The notes below the pieces were generated by a model, which saw only the letters and a list, made by a program, of their open reading frames with translations, did no database searches and had not been told where the DNA came from. 40,497 nt of DNA, from assembly GCA_910585215.1 (NCBI GenBank), contig CAJUDQ010000026.1, positions 1 through 40,497 on the forward strand, written 5' to 3'. Origin of the DNA: an uncultured Lachnospiraceae bacterium. GTDB lineage: Bacteria > Bacillota > Clostridia > Lachnospirales > Lachnospiraceae. Positions 30,185 to 38,573 of this stretch are shown one piece after another. The position numbers and the translations under genes are program-made. How positions within the stretch are numbered: the first letter of the stretch is position 1; the number at the start of each line of letters is the position of its first letter.

Positions 30185-32449
30185 ATGTTAGCACAGATTT
30201 GTCAGAAAATTTATCAAAAGCCAGTCAAAGAGTGTACGAAGGAAGAATTGTATCTGGCGCTTCTTGAAATGACAAAGAAGCTTGCAAAGGAAAAGGAATT
30301 TACAAAGGAACAAGAGAAAGGGAAAAAGAAAGTTTATTATATTTCGGCAGAGTTTTTAATTGGAAAGCTTTTATCGAACAATTTAATTAATCTCGGTATG
30401 TTTGATGAAGTAAAAAAAGAGCTGGAAGAGAGTGGAAAGAATATTTACGAAATTGAAGAAATTGAGCCAGAGCCGTCTCTTGGAAATGGAGGTCTTGGAA
30501 GACTTGCCGCATGTTTTCTTGACTCCATGGCAAGTTTGGGATTAAACGGCGATGGAATCGGACTGAATTATCATATGGGACTGTTTAAACAGGTTTTTGA
30601 AAATAACAGCCAGAAAGAAACTGCCAATCCATGGATAGAAAACAAAGGGTGGCTTACAAAAACAGACCTGACCTACGATGTTTCTTTTGGGGATTTGACA
30701 GTAAAATCAAGGCTTTATAATATTGATGTCACAGGATATGAAAACAGAACAAATAAATTGCATCTGTTTGACATTGAATCAGTAGATGAGAGTATGATAG
30801 AAAAAGGCGGTATTACGTTTGATAAAACAGATATTGCAAAAAATCTTACACTGTTTCTTTATCCCGATGACAGTGACAAGGCTGGTAATCTGCTTCGTAT
30901 TTATCAGCAGTATTTTATGGTCAGCAGCGGCGCACAGTATATTCTTGACGAATGTAAAAAAAGGGGGTCTGACCTTCATGACCTTGCAGAGTATGCAGCA
31001 ATTCAGATTAATGACACACATCCGTCGATGGTAATACCTGAGTTAATTCGTCTGCTTATAAAAGAAGGAATCAAGATGGACGAGGCTGTGGAAATTGTTA
31101 CAGATACCTGTGCATATACAAATCATACCATTCTTGCGGAAGCTCTTGAAAAATGGCCGTTGTCTTATTTAGAGCAGGTAGTGCCTCAGTTAATTCCTAT
31201 TATTAAAGAGCTGGACAAAAAGGTAAGAAAAAAATTCTCCGATGAATCGGTTTATATTATTGACAAGGAAAACCGCGTACATATGGCGCATATGGATATT
31301 CACTATGGACATAGTGTAAATGGAGTGGCATATCTGCATACGGAAATATTAAAAGATACAGAATTAAATAATTTTTACAAAATTTATCCAGAGAAATTTA
31401 ATAATAAAACAAATGGAATTACATTTAGAAGGTGGCTTCTTCATTGTAATGAAGAGCTGGCCGCATATATTGAGGAGCTTATCGGTTCGGATTTCAAGAA
31501 GGATGCAAATTGTCTGGAAAAATTGAAAAGCTATGTGGAAGATGAAGCGGTTTTAAAGAAAATACTTGATATTAAAAAGAAGAAAAAGGTGGAGTTTAAA
31601 CATTATTTAAAGGCAACGCAGAATATTGATATTGATGAAAATTCTATTTATGATATTCAGGTAAAGAGACTGCATGAATATAAACGGCAGCAGATGAATG
31701 CGCTGTGGGTGATTCATAAATATTTTGAAATTAAGGGCGGAAAGTGTCCAAAGACTCCGATTACTGTTATTTTTGGAGCAAAGGCGGCGCCTGCATATGT
31801 GATTGCAAAGGATATTATTCATTTAATTCTCTGTCTGCAGCAGGTGATTAATCAGGACCCTGAAGTTAATCCATATCTGAAGGTGGTTATGGTTGAAAAT
31901 TATAATGTGTCAAAGGCTGCGAAAATTATTCCGGCATGTGATATTTCAGAACAGATTTCGCTTGCGTCTAAGGAGGCGTCTGGCACCGGAAATATGAAAT
32001 TTATGTTAAATGGTGCAGTGACACTGGGCACAAGAGACGGAGCCAATGTGGAAATCGGCGAGCTGGTAGGCGAAGAGAATATTTATTTCTTTGGAGAGAG
32101 CAGCGAACAGGTAATCAAACATTATAAAAAGACTGATTACAGTGCGAAGCAGTATTATGTTGATGATGAAGAAATCAAGAAAATGGTTGATTTTATTATC
32201 AGCGTGCCGATAATGAAAGCAGGAGATGCGGAAAGTCTTTTGAGACTTCATGCAGAGCTGATTAAAAAAGACTGGTTTATGACACTGCTGGATATTAAGG
32301 ATTATATCAGAGTGAAGGAGATTGCGCTGAATGATTATGAAAACAGAATGGAATGGGCAAAGAAAATGCTTGTCAATATCAGCAAAGCGGGATTCTTCTC
32401 ATCAGACAGAACAATTGCCGAATATAACAGGGATATCTGGAAATTGTAA
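30185..32449 (+). CDS. glgP: Glycogen/alpha-glucan phosphorylase
   Basis: A 754-residue GT35 enzyme that releases glucose-1-phosphate from the ends of glycogen or maltodextrin, using PLP. Key parts: EPSLGNGGLGRLAACFLDSMA, GLNYHMGLF, QINDTHPSM, KTNGITFRRWLLHCN, DIQVKRLHEYKRQ, and the PLP lysine K605 in GTGNMKFMLNGAVTLGTRDG. The shorter form, without much of the N-terminal extension of E. coli or muscle enzymes, is usual in clostridia. ATG 30185 is chosen because AAGGAGG ends 5 bases upstream; the ATG at 30164 lacks such a site. It stands alone with its own promoter and a following hairpin. No other glycogen genes are in the window. Confidence 0.96.
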   Translation: MLAQICQKIYQKPVKECTKEELYLALLEMTKKLAKEKEFTKEQEKGKKKVYYISAEFLIGKLLSNNLINLGMFDEVKKELEESGKNIYEIEEIEPEPSLGNGGLGRLAACFLDSMASLGLNGDGIGLNYHMGLFKQVFENNSQKETANPWIENKGWLTKTDLTYDVSFGDLTVKSRLYNIDVTGYENRTNKLHLFDIESVDESMIEKGGITFDKTDIAKNLTLFLYPDDSDKAGNLLRIYQQYFMVSSGAQYILDECKKRGSDLHDLAEYAAIQINDTHPSMVIPELIRLLIKEGIKMDEAVEIVTDTCAYTNHTILAEALEKWPLSYLEQVVPQLIPIIKELDKKVRKKFSDESVYIIDKENRVHMAHMDIHYGHSVNGVAYLHTEILKDTELNNFYKIYPEKFNNKTNGITFRRWLLHCNEELAAYIEELIGSDFKKDANCLEKLKSYVEDEAVLKKILDIKKKKKVEFKHYLKATQNIDIDENSIYDIQVKRLHEYKRQQMNALWVIHKYFEIKGGKCPKTPITVIFGAKAAPAYVIAKDIIHLILCLQQVINQDPEVNPYLKVVMVENYNVSKAAKIIPACDISEQISLASKEASGTGNMKFMLNGAVTLGTRDGANVEIGELVGEENIYFFGESSEQVIKHYKKTDYSAKQYYVDDEEIKKMVDFIISVPIMKAGDAESLLRLHAELIKKDWFMTLLDIKDYIRVKEIALNDYENRMEWAKKMLVNISKAGFFSSDRTIAEYNRDIWKL

Positions 32450-32559
32450 ATTTTGTAAAAAAATTTGATTTTTACATGTTTTAAAATTCCTGTATGTTTT
32501 GAAATTCTTACGTATGAAAAAAGCAGTAAGGGAAAAAGAAAATAATTTTTAATATAAAT

Positions 32560-32637
32560 AAAAACTGCCGCATTGAGAAAATAAGTACAAAATAAAGTGA
32601 TTTTATATTGTATGCATTTTCCTAATGCGGCGTTTTT
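32560..32637. terminator. Long-loop bidirectional terminator after glgP
   Basis: AAAAAC, GCCGCATT and GAAAAT (32560-32582, with a T bulge and a GA internal loop) pair with ATTTTC, AATGCGGC and GTTTTT (32616-32637). That makes about 20 bp around a 33-base AT-rich loop. T tracts appear on both strands. It lies between convergent genes. The loop is longer than usual for a terminator. Confidence 0.7.
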
Positions 32638-32659
32638 GTATAGTTTATTTACCAAAAGA

Positions 32660-33169
32660 TTATGAAAAAATTAATTCTTTTATTTTCTGAAAATCACCGT
32701 TTATAAATCCGTCTTTATCCAAAAGTACATATTTTTTATTCTCACAGCCAAGAATATACAGATGTTTTGTTTCTTTCCAATTTTGGATTTCTTTATATGG
32801 AATCAGGGTTTCGTTTCCGGTACCCGAAAGAACAGACAAAGAATCTTGAAAAAATTTTACTGTTCTTTCTGGAATTTGATGTTCACCCTGAGTCATTGTC
32901 TTATATTTGCTTTTCCGCCTTGTATTAGGAAGCATAACTGTCAGCCAGAAAAGCAGCGCGCCTAAAAAGACGGATTCTCCCAGAAGAAAAATGAGAGACC
33001 CTCCGGTATACAAAAGCCATACGGCGACAGCAAGATAAATAAAAAACAGAACCAGCGCCATTTTCCGTATTGCTTTTTTGTATGCTCCGCTTTCTGTTTG
33101 ACGCATGCCTTCGTCAAATAAAGTGCGTGTGATACGGATATGATTTTCAGCTATTTGCGTTGTCTGCAT
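32660..33169 (-). CDS. YcxB-like membrane protein
   Basis: A 169-residue protein with two adjacent membrane helices (about 36-54 and 57-80) after a polar N-terminus, then a C-terminal domain (about 100-165, TVKFFQDSLSVLSGTGNETL) that matches the YcxB-like pattern of a beta-rich domain with PYKEIQNWKETKHLYIL. Function is unknown in the family. AGGAGG lies ahead of the ATG. It overlaps the end of the preceding gene by 23 bases and is the last gene of the LacI operon. Confidence 0.75.
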   Translation of the reverse strand: MQTTQIAENHIRITRTLFDEGMRQTESGAYKKAIRKMALVLFFIYLAVAVWLLYTGGSLIFLLGESVFLGALLFWLTVMLPNTRRKSKYKTMTQGEHQIPERTVKFFQDSLSVLSGTGNETLIPYKEIQNWKETKHLYILGCENKKYVLLDKDGFINGDFQKIKELIFS

Positions 33170-33983
33170 TTGTTTCCTCCTGTTTGCGTTTTAACCATGC
33201 TTCGTCGTCTTCATAAAAAGGAATCTGCTCTGGAAAAGCAGTTCCGATTTTCTCTTCTATCTGAAAACAGTCATTTAAAGTATTATAAATCAAAAATACT
33301 GCAGTATATAAAATAAACCAGAAGCCCAAAAGCGGCAGTAAAAACACCGACACCGGCAGCAGCAGACTTATCAGTATCCAGTATAACATTTGAAGAAATG
33401 CAATACCTGCGGTTTTTGGAAAAAACCGAATCATAAACAGAACACTGTTGCGAGCGCACTGGCGAAATGGCTGTTTAAACAGAGCGATTTGCGGCCAAAA
33501 GACAGAAAAAAACATATGAAACAGCAACAGACCAGACAAATAAAGAGCAAGCGTTCCCCAGCTAGGAAAATATGCAGACCACCAGAACAGCATTGCCATA
33601 AAAATATAAAAGCCAAGTATCAAACAGAATAAAATACCAGGCAGAATACCTTGTTTCCAGTTCTGTTTCCATGCATGTTTATAATTATCCCACCAGTTTC
33701 CGGATACATCACGAAGACCGCGGAGAATAGCATCGTACATACATGAAAGCGCAGGGCCCGCAATGATTCCTCCAATGATACAAGACGGAATCAAAACCAG
33801 TACGCTTGAAGACAGAATTGCCAATATTACGCCGGCTCCAAAAGGAAGAAATCCTGTTATGGTTAATAGGTTTACAAACAGAAATTTTTTTAAATTCCGT
33901 TCTATTACTTCTGTATATCTTGGAAATCCCGTCAGTCGTTTTCCGTTTGATATATATGAATTTGGATGAAATAAAAAAGTCAT
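33147..33983 (-). CDS. Multi-pass membrane protein, YesL/DUF624-like
   Basis: A 278-residue protein with about five or six membrane helices. The segment SCMYDAILRGLRDVSGNWWDNYKHAWKQNWKQG is typical of DUF624 (YesL), although this protein is longer than the usual 200 or so residues, with a polar C-terminal tail (ERLAYE-like acidic/lysine stretch after residue 245). YesL-like genes often sit beside LplB/YtcP-type importers, as here across the divergent promoter, which supports an accessory role in carbohydrate uptake. AGGAGG precedes the ATG. The biochemical role is unknown. Its gene is 9 bases after the lipoprotein gene. Confidence 0.72.
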   Translation of the reverse strand: MTFLFHPNSYISNGKRLTGFPRYTEVIERNLKKFLFVNLLTITGFLPFGAGVILAILSSSVLVLIPSCIIGGIIAGPALSCMYDAILRGLRDVSGNWWDNYKHAWKQNWKQGILPGILFCLILGFYIFMAMLFWWSAYFPSWGTLALYLSGLLLFHMFFSVFWPQIALFKQPFRQCARNSVLFMIRFFPKTAGIAFLQMLYWILISLLLPVSVFLLPLLGFWFILYTAVFLIYNTLNDCFQIEEKIGTAFPEQIPFYEDDEAWLKRKQEETNADNANS

Positions 33984-33992
33984 AAAATCCTC

Positions 33993-34580
33993 CTAATCTT
34001 TTTTGAAATGACAATGGTTTAAAAATTCAGACAACAGCGTTTGCAAATCTTCTGTATAAGTTTCAACACAGACCAATTCTGCGCAGACAGCAGTCGTATC
34101 GCATACGCCAAATGCAGATATGCCGCGCGCATATGGATTGTCCTCATTTGTACAGTGATATGTAATCAATGTGTAGCTTTGTCCGCCAAGGCTTACCGTG
34201 TCTTCTGCATAAACTTCATAGTTTTCCTTTGCGGCAGACAGCCATGTTTCGCAGCTTGCTTTCGCTTTTTTTTCGCTGACAGCTTCGTTTGTAAGGAAAT
34301 ATAACTGGGCGTCATACAAATCTATGGTATCGCCATCACTGTTTTTATAAGGAACAGAGCCGCCTGCTGCCCATGTGGCATAATACAGTCCGTCAGCCGC
34401 CAGTGTTTCTTTGCTGTCAATCAGTCTTAAACTTTTTGGAATCTCAATGCCTATCTGGGTTCCGACAACAGTCCAGTCATCGGACCATTTCTGGCCGTCT
34501 TTGGTTGACTGAGGTTTAGAAACGCAGCTGGTAAAAAGAAACATTATACATCCGGTTAAAAATAATAATCTTTTTTTCAT
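33993..34580 (-). CDS. Lipoprotein of unknown function
   Basis: A 195-residue protein. The signal peptide MKKRLLFLTGCIMFLFTSC ends in a lipobox (LFTSC, lipidated C19), so it should be held on the outer face of the membrane. The mature part has no family I recognise; it contains WTVVGTQIGIEIPKSLR, GGQSYTLITYHC and cysteines near residues 148, 165, 171 and 174 that could form disulfides. The start follows AAGGAGGGG and lies 3 bases after the preceding gene. It may be a carbohydrate-system accessory, judged by the operon only. Confidence 0.72.
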   Translation of the reverse strand: MKKRLLFLTGCIMFLFTSCVSKPQSTKDGQKWSDDWTVVGTQIGIEIPKSLRLIDSKETLAADGLYYATWAAGGSVPYKNSDGDTIDLYDAQLYFLTNEAVSEKKAKASCETWLSAAKENYEVYAEDTVSLGGQSYTLITYHCTNEDNPYARGISAFGVCDTTAVCAELVCVETYTEDLQTLLSEFLNHCHFKKD

Positions 34581-34583
34581 TCT

Positions 34584-35249
34584 TTAAGTCGCCCCTCCTT
34601 GTAGGATATTCCAAAGCTGATTACATTTATCAGCATATTTTGTCTGTTTTTTGTTGTAGAAGCATCGCCTTCCAAGATATAAATTTGACAAAAGTTCCTG
34701 ATTGCTTCCTGATTCTGTTTCGCCAAGAACGGTTATGGTATAGCTGCCAAGTTCCGGTTCAGATAAAAGTCTGCAGGATTTCCATTGAAAAACTTTGTCT
34801 TCTATGGAAAAATCCATATCATCGGGGCAGCTTCCGTCAGGCATTGCCAATACCTGAAATTCCTTCTGTACTTCTTCCGGTTTTTCCATTAGAAAAAAGT
34901 AACTTTCACAATCATTTATATCACCCATAAGTGCAACCATGAAAGCCTGACGGTAGGAGAGCATGTCAGCGTCGCCATTGTCTGGTTTTTTGTTTATAAA
35001 CTGATTTATATGCACCAATATTTCTCCGTCATGGTTATAATCTTCGGCAAGACACGCAAATGTGTTTTCCAAAGCGGAAACAGTATCCTCTGGCAGACGT
35101 GTTTCTCCAATATAAGCAATTTGAATATCGGGAGTTTTTTGAAACCACCCAAAGGCGTTTCCAATCAGGTATACAGTGATGCAGAAAAGGATACCTCCGC
35201 ACACAACATACCACTTGTAATAATACCACCAGTTTTTCATAAAAATCAT
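34584..35249 (-). CDS. Bitopic membrane protein with external domain, unknown
   Basis: About 221 residues (or 218 from ATG 35240). A Trp/Tyr-rich start (MKNWWYYYKWY) and a helix about 15-32 (VCGGILFCITVYLIGNAFGW) anchor a domain outside the cell. That domain (from KTPDIQIAYIGETRLPEDTV to the end) has alternating strands and helices, like one lobe of a periplasmic-binding fold, but no named family was recognised. ATG 35249 overlaps the LacI stop as ATGA with AAAGG upstream; ATG 35240 has AGGA nine bases away. Both are plausible. The larger 258-residue frame would overlap lacI and is rejected. It is the second gene of the LacI operon. Confidence 0.68.
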   Translation of the reverse strand: MIFMKNWWYYYKWYVVCGGILFCITVYLIGNAFGWFQKTPDIQIAYIGETRLPEDTVSALENTFACLAEDYNHDGEILVHINQFINKKPDNGDADMLSYRQAFMVALMGDINDCESYFFLMEKPEEVQKEFQVLAMPDGSCPDDMDFSIEDKVFQWKSCRLLSEPELGSYTITVLGETESGSNQELLSNLYLGRRCFYNKKQTKYADKCNQLWNILQGGAT

Positions 35250-36253
35250 TCCTGCCTTTCCGGCGTATCTTTTGTGGTTCCACCATATATATAAGAAACG
35301 GGGAGGCATACAAGAGGAGGTTTTGACGCCATATTTTCCTGAAGTAAAAGTTCTACACACATTTCGGCAATATCATGAACAGGCTGTACAATCGTAGAAC
35401 AGATGTAATCGTTCTCATTAAGATTTCGGATACCGTCAAACCCGATAATCTGTACATCATCAGGAACCTTTACGTGAAATTTCTTAAGTATTTTAAGAAT
35501 ATGGTAGGCGACTATATCTGTTCCACAAAAAATTCCGTCAAAATCTAGCTTCCCATTGTGCATATGTTCTGTGAGGAAGTTGTCAAATTCATCGAAAGAA
35601 TCCCCGTCCCACAAGATTTTCGAAGTGTACAGCAGGTTTCTTGCCAAACAGCCGTTTTCAAAACCGGCTTTTCGTTTGTTCGGCTCATTATCGAGAGAAG
35701 AACCAATGCGCACAAAAGCGACATTTTTGCAGCCGAGGTCCGCAAGCTTTTCGGCAGCCATTTGTCCGCCGGCAAAATTATCACTGGCAATACAAGGACT
35801 GTGGGAACCCATAGAACGGTCTATAGAAACAAAGGGAACATTTTCTCCCACCTGTAAATCTGGATTGTAGGTCAGACCAATAATGCCATCTACTTTATTT
35901 TGCTGCGCCATAGTAACATATTCCTGTTCTGCACCGTGGTTGTAATCTGTACAACAAAGCAGCATCCGATATTTTCTTTTTAATAATGAAAGGTTGATTT
36001 CATAGGTGAGCCATGCAAAATATGGATGCAGTGTATTTGGCATAAGAACCGCAACTGTATAGGTTTTACTTGCTTTTAATCCCTGAGCATAACTGTTGAC
36101 CTGATAATTCAATTTTTTAATTGCCTCCTCGACACGAATACGGTAGGATTCGCCTACCGGCAGTCCGTTGATTACTTTGGAAACTGTACCAAGTGCGACG
36201 TTTGCTTCCATTGCTACGTCTTTCATGGTAGGAGCAGAATTTTTATTTCTCAT
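35246..36253 (-). CDS. LacI family transcriptional regulator
   Basis: A 335-residue regulator. The N-terminal HTH (about 8-30) contains TMKDVAMEANVALGTVSKVI and is followed by the hinge region NYQVNSYAQGLKASKT. The ligand domain (about 65-330) has a periplasmic-binding fold, with HPYFAWLTYE, DGIIGLTYNPD and QIIGFDGIRNLN. It should sense a sugar and control both divergent operons. AGAGG sits 9 bases before the ATG. It heads an operon in which the next gene overlaps its stop codon. The promoter at 36371-36399 and the TTTCATGAAA palindromes support autoregulation. The inducer is unknown. Confidence 0.93.
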   Translation of the reverse strand: MRNKNSAPTMKDVAMEANVALGTVSKVINGLPVGESYRIRVEEAIKKLNYQVNSYAQGLKASKTYTVAVLMPNTLHPYFAWLTYEINLSLLKRKYRMLLCCTDYNHGAEQEYVTMAQQNKVDGIIGLTYNPDLQVGENVPFVSIDRSMGSHSPCIASDNFAGGQMAAEKLADLGCKNVAFVRIGSSLDNEPNKRKAGFENGCLARNLLYTSKILWDGDSFDEFDNFLTEHMHNGKLDFDGIFCGTDIVAYHILKILKKFHVKVPDDVQIIGFDGIRNLNENDYICSTIVQPVHDIAEMCVELLLQENMASKPPLVCLPVSYIYGGTTKDTPERQE

Positions 36254-36273
36254 AAAACATTACCTCTTTCTGT

Positions 36274-36349
36274 AAACTTATTTTTATATGAAACTTATTC
36301 TTATATGAAACTTATTCTACAAAACTTATTCTTGTAAAATTTTTATATG
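36274..36349 (-). repeat. AAACTTATTCTTATATG-type repeats in the lacI leader
   Basis: Units on the plus strand: AAACTTATTTTTATATG (36274-36290), AAACTTATTCTTATATG (36291-36307), AAACTTATTCTACA (36308-36321), AAACTTATTCTTGTA (36322-36336) and a partial AAATTTTTATATG (36337-36349). They lie between the predicted lacI start of transcription and its ATG, so they would be transcribed in the mRNA leader. Confidence 0.75.
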
Positions 36350-36370
36350 AAACCTTTCACTATAAAATTT

Positions 36371-36399
36371 ATTATAGTGCTTTTTTTAGATTTTGTAAA
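36371..36399 (-). promoter_or_regulatory. Predicted lacI promoter
   Basis: On the minus strand TTTACA (36399-36394), 17 bases, TATAAT (36376-36371). The -10 matches perfectly. The transcript would carry the leader repeats. The palindrome at 36416-36425 ends 17 bases upstream of its -35. Confidence 0.65.
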
Positions 36400-36415
36400 G
36401 TGAATTTTGATAAAA

Positions 36416-36425
36416 TTTCATGAAA
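36416..36425. promoter_or_regulatory. Operator candidate O1, TTTCATGAAA
   Basis: A perfect 10 bp palindrome. With flanks, its complement reads CGTTTCATGAAA, which recurs at 36568-36579. The two centres are 154 bp apart, suitable for repression by a looping LacI dimer or tetramer. Confidence 0.6.
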
Positions 36426-36519
36426 CGATACATAAAGTAAAAATGTACAAAATTCCCATATTATCTTTGTGTAAAATAGATAAAAAAGTAAAAATCTACA
36501 AAAAATACAGAGAAAATAC

Positions 36520-36579
36520 TTGACGAAAAAGAAAAATAATGCTATCTTTATCGCAGCGATAAAATAACGTTTCATGAAA
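36520..36579 (+). promoter_or_regulatory. Importer promoter with two palindromes
   Basis: TTGACG (36520-36525), 17 bases, TATCTT (36543-36548) forms the promoter. Overlapping the start of transcription is TTTATCGC-A-GCGATAAA (36547-36563), an 8 bp arm palindrome with a one-base centre. The second TTTCATGAAA (36570-36579) follows. Both palindromes are in a position to block transcription, and the second matches the O1 site, so the divergent LacI protein is the likely binder. The remainder of 36254-36695 outside these sites is an AT-rich leader with no ORF. Confidence 0.62.
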
Positions 36580-36695
36580 AGTATGATTTTAAAACGCTGA
36601 GCAGACAGAAACGGCCGGCTGGCTGCCAAAGAAAATCTGCCAAAAGTACAGAACATGATTCTGACTTACGGTATACAATAGGAAGGAGAGATTAT

Positions 36696-37634
36696 ATGAG
36701 TAAGTTAAAAACAGCGACTCCGACAAATGTTATCAGGCAAAAAACGCTGTTGGAACGTATGGGAGCCCACTGGCAGTTGTATTTGATGCTTTTGATTCCC
36801 GTTGTATTGACCATTATCTATAAGTATATACCCATGTATGGCATTCAGATAGCGTTTCGTGATTACAAATCAGTCCGTGGCATGTGGGACAGCGACTGGG
36901 TAGGCATGAAATGGTTTGTAAGATTTTTCAGTTCGCCAAACTGTCTTAGAATGATAAAAAATACAGTATTACTGAGTTTTTACAGTCTGCTTTGGAGTTT
37001 TCCGATTCCAATTATTCTGGCGCTGCTGATTAATCAGCTTCGGTTTAACAAATTTAAAAGAACTGTACAGACGATATTGTACGCACCGCATTTTATTTCC
37101 GTTATGGTTGTATGTGGTATGCTTCGTGTATTTTTAAGCCCTTCCGGTGGTCTGATTAATCTGATTGCAGGAACCAGCATTGATTTTCTTACAGAGTCCG
37201 ACGCATTTCGTACGATTTATATTGCGTCGGGCATCTGGCAGGATGCAGGTTGGGGTATTATTGTATATATGGCTACACTGGCGAATATTGACACCTCCCA
37301 TTATGAGGCGGCAAAAATTGACGGGGCATCCATGTTCCAGAGAATCCGCTATATTGATTTGCCGGAGCTTGTACCGCAGATTGTGCTGATGTTAATTATG
37401 AGTGCGGGCAATCTGATGAATGTAGGTTTTGAAAAGGTATTTTTGCTTCAGACAGACTTAAACAAAGCGACCAGCGATGTCATTGCAGTGTATGTGTACC
37501 AGCAGGGTATTGAACATGCGAAATACAGTTATTCCACGGCGGTAGGACTGTTTAATACAGTGGTAAATATAGTACTGCTGATTGTGGTAAACAAAATCAC
37601 AAGCAGGATTTCAGAAGATGTCAGTTTTGTATAG
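36696..37634 (+). CDS. Sugar ABC transporter permease, LplB type
   Basis: A 312-residue binding-protein-dependent permease with six membrane helices. The N-terminal LYLMLLIPVVLTIIYKYIPMYG and FRDYKSVRGMWDS are typical of LplB. The EAA loop that docks the ATPase is EAAKIDGASMFQRIRYIDLP near residues 205-224. It should import an oligosaccharide or related solute with the next two proteins. A GGAAGGAGAG site precedes the ATG. It is the first gene of the operon. No ATPase is encoded nearby, so a shared MsmX-type ATPase elsewhere on the chromosome is expected. Confidence 0.93.
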   Translation: MSKLKTATPTNVIRQKTLLERMGAHWQLYLMLLIPVVLTIIYKYIPMYGIQIAFRDYKSVRGMWDSDWVGMKWFVRFFSSPNCLRMIKNTVLLSFYSLLWSFPIPIILALLINQLRFNKFKRTVQTILYAPHFISVMVVCGMLRVFLSPSGGLINLIAGTSIDFLTESDAFRTIYIASGIWQDAGWGIIVYMATLANIDTSHYEAAKIDGASMFQRIRYIDLPELVPQIVLMLIMSAGNLMNVGFEKVFLLQTDLNKATSDVIAVYVYQQGIEHAKYSYSTAVGLFNTVVNIVLLIVVNKITSRISEDVSFV

Positions 37635-37644
37635 GAGGTAAGGC

Positions 37645-38553
37645 ATGGGAAGAAGAAAAAAAGCAGGACAGCTTCACGGCTTGTCAGATAAAACCAGCGA
37701 TATTATTCTGGTAATCATTTGTCTTGTAATTGTACTTTTAGTTGCGTATCCGCTTTATTATGTACTGATTGCCTCTGTTTCAAATCCATACGACGTATAT
37801 GCGGGAAAGACATTTCTGTTTCCAAGCGGATTTACTCTGGATGGATACAAAGCAGTATTTGCGGATAAGAAAATTATTACCGGATATCTTAACAGTATAA
37901 AATATACAGTGGTTGGAACGGTCTTTTCGGTAATAATGGTATATCTTGCGGCATATCCGCTTAGTATTAAAGAATTGCCAGGAAGAAAATTTTTAAGTAT
38001 TTTCTTTATTATTACGATGTATTTTGGCGGCGGCCTGATACCTACATATTTAATCGTCAGAGATACAGGCTTAATCGACAGCATGTGGGCGCTGTTTCTT
38101 CCGGGAGGAGTTGCGGTAGGCAATATGATTATTGTCCGTAATTTCTTTGAGCACAGTATTCCGCAGGAAATGATTGAGGCGGCCGAGATAGACGGCGCTT
38201 CAAAGTGGACCACGTTTATTAAAATCGTAGTTCCGCTGAGCCGTTCCATTATGGCGGTTATGGTTGTATTCAGCATGGTTGCTTACTGGAACGACTGGTT
38301 TACAGCGCTTATTTATCTGCCGGGAGAGGAAAATGCCCCGCTTCCGCTGGTGCTTCGAAATATCCTGATTAAGAGTTCCGCAAGCGCAAGTCAGGCGAGC
38401 ATGATTTCAGGCGGTTATGCGGAATTGAATAAGCTCACAGAAATGATTAAGTTTTCATCGATTATCGTAGCAGCTGCGCCAATGCTTGTGATTTATCCGT
38501 TTGTGCAGAAGTATTTTGAAAAGGGATTTATGGCAGGCGCGGTAAAAGGCTGA
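37645..38553 (+). CDS. Sugar ABC transporter permease, YtcP type
   Basis: A 302-residue permease with about six membrane helices, the partner of the previous one. The segments YPLYYVLIASVSNPYDVYAG, FGGGLIPTYLIVRDTGLID and the EAA loop EAAEIDGASKWTTFIKIVVP are family marks, and the ending FVQKYFEKGFMAGAVKG is the conserved C-terminus. It should form the transmembrane heterodimer with the LplB-type protein. AGGAGG lies ahead of its ATG and only 10 bases separate it from the upstream gene. Confidence 0.94.
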   Translation: MGRRKKAGQLHGLSDKTSDIILVIICLVIVLLVAYPLYYVLIASVSNPYDVYAGKTFLFPSGFTLDGYKAVFADKKIITGYLNSIKYTVVGTVFSVIMVYLAAYPLSIKELPGRKFLSIFFIITMYFGGGLIPTYLIVRDTGLIDSMWALFLPGGVAVGNMIIVRNFFEHSIPQEMIEAAEIDGASKWTTFIKIVVPLSRSIMAVMVVFSMVAYWNDWFTALIYLPGEENAPLPLVLRNILIKSSASASQASMISGGYAELNKLTEMIKFSSIIVAAAPMLVIYPFVQKYFEKGFMAGAVKG

Positions 38554-38573
38554 CGTGATTCAGGAAGAAGGAG

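Noticed and set aside
35250..35360. Longer start for the bitopic membrane protein, inside lacI
   Set aside because: The extension is a frame-shifted reading of lacI codons without a ribosome site; the ATGA overlap start is better.
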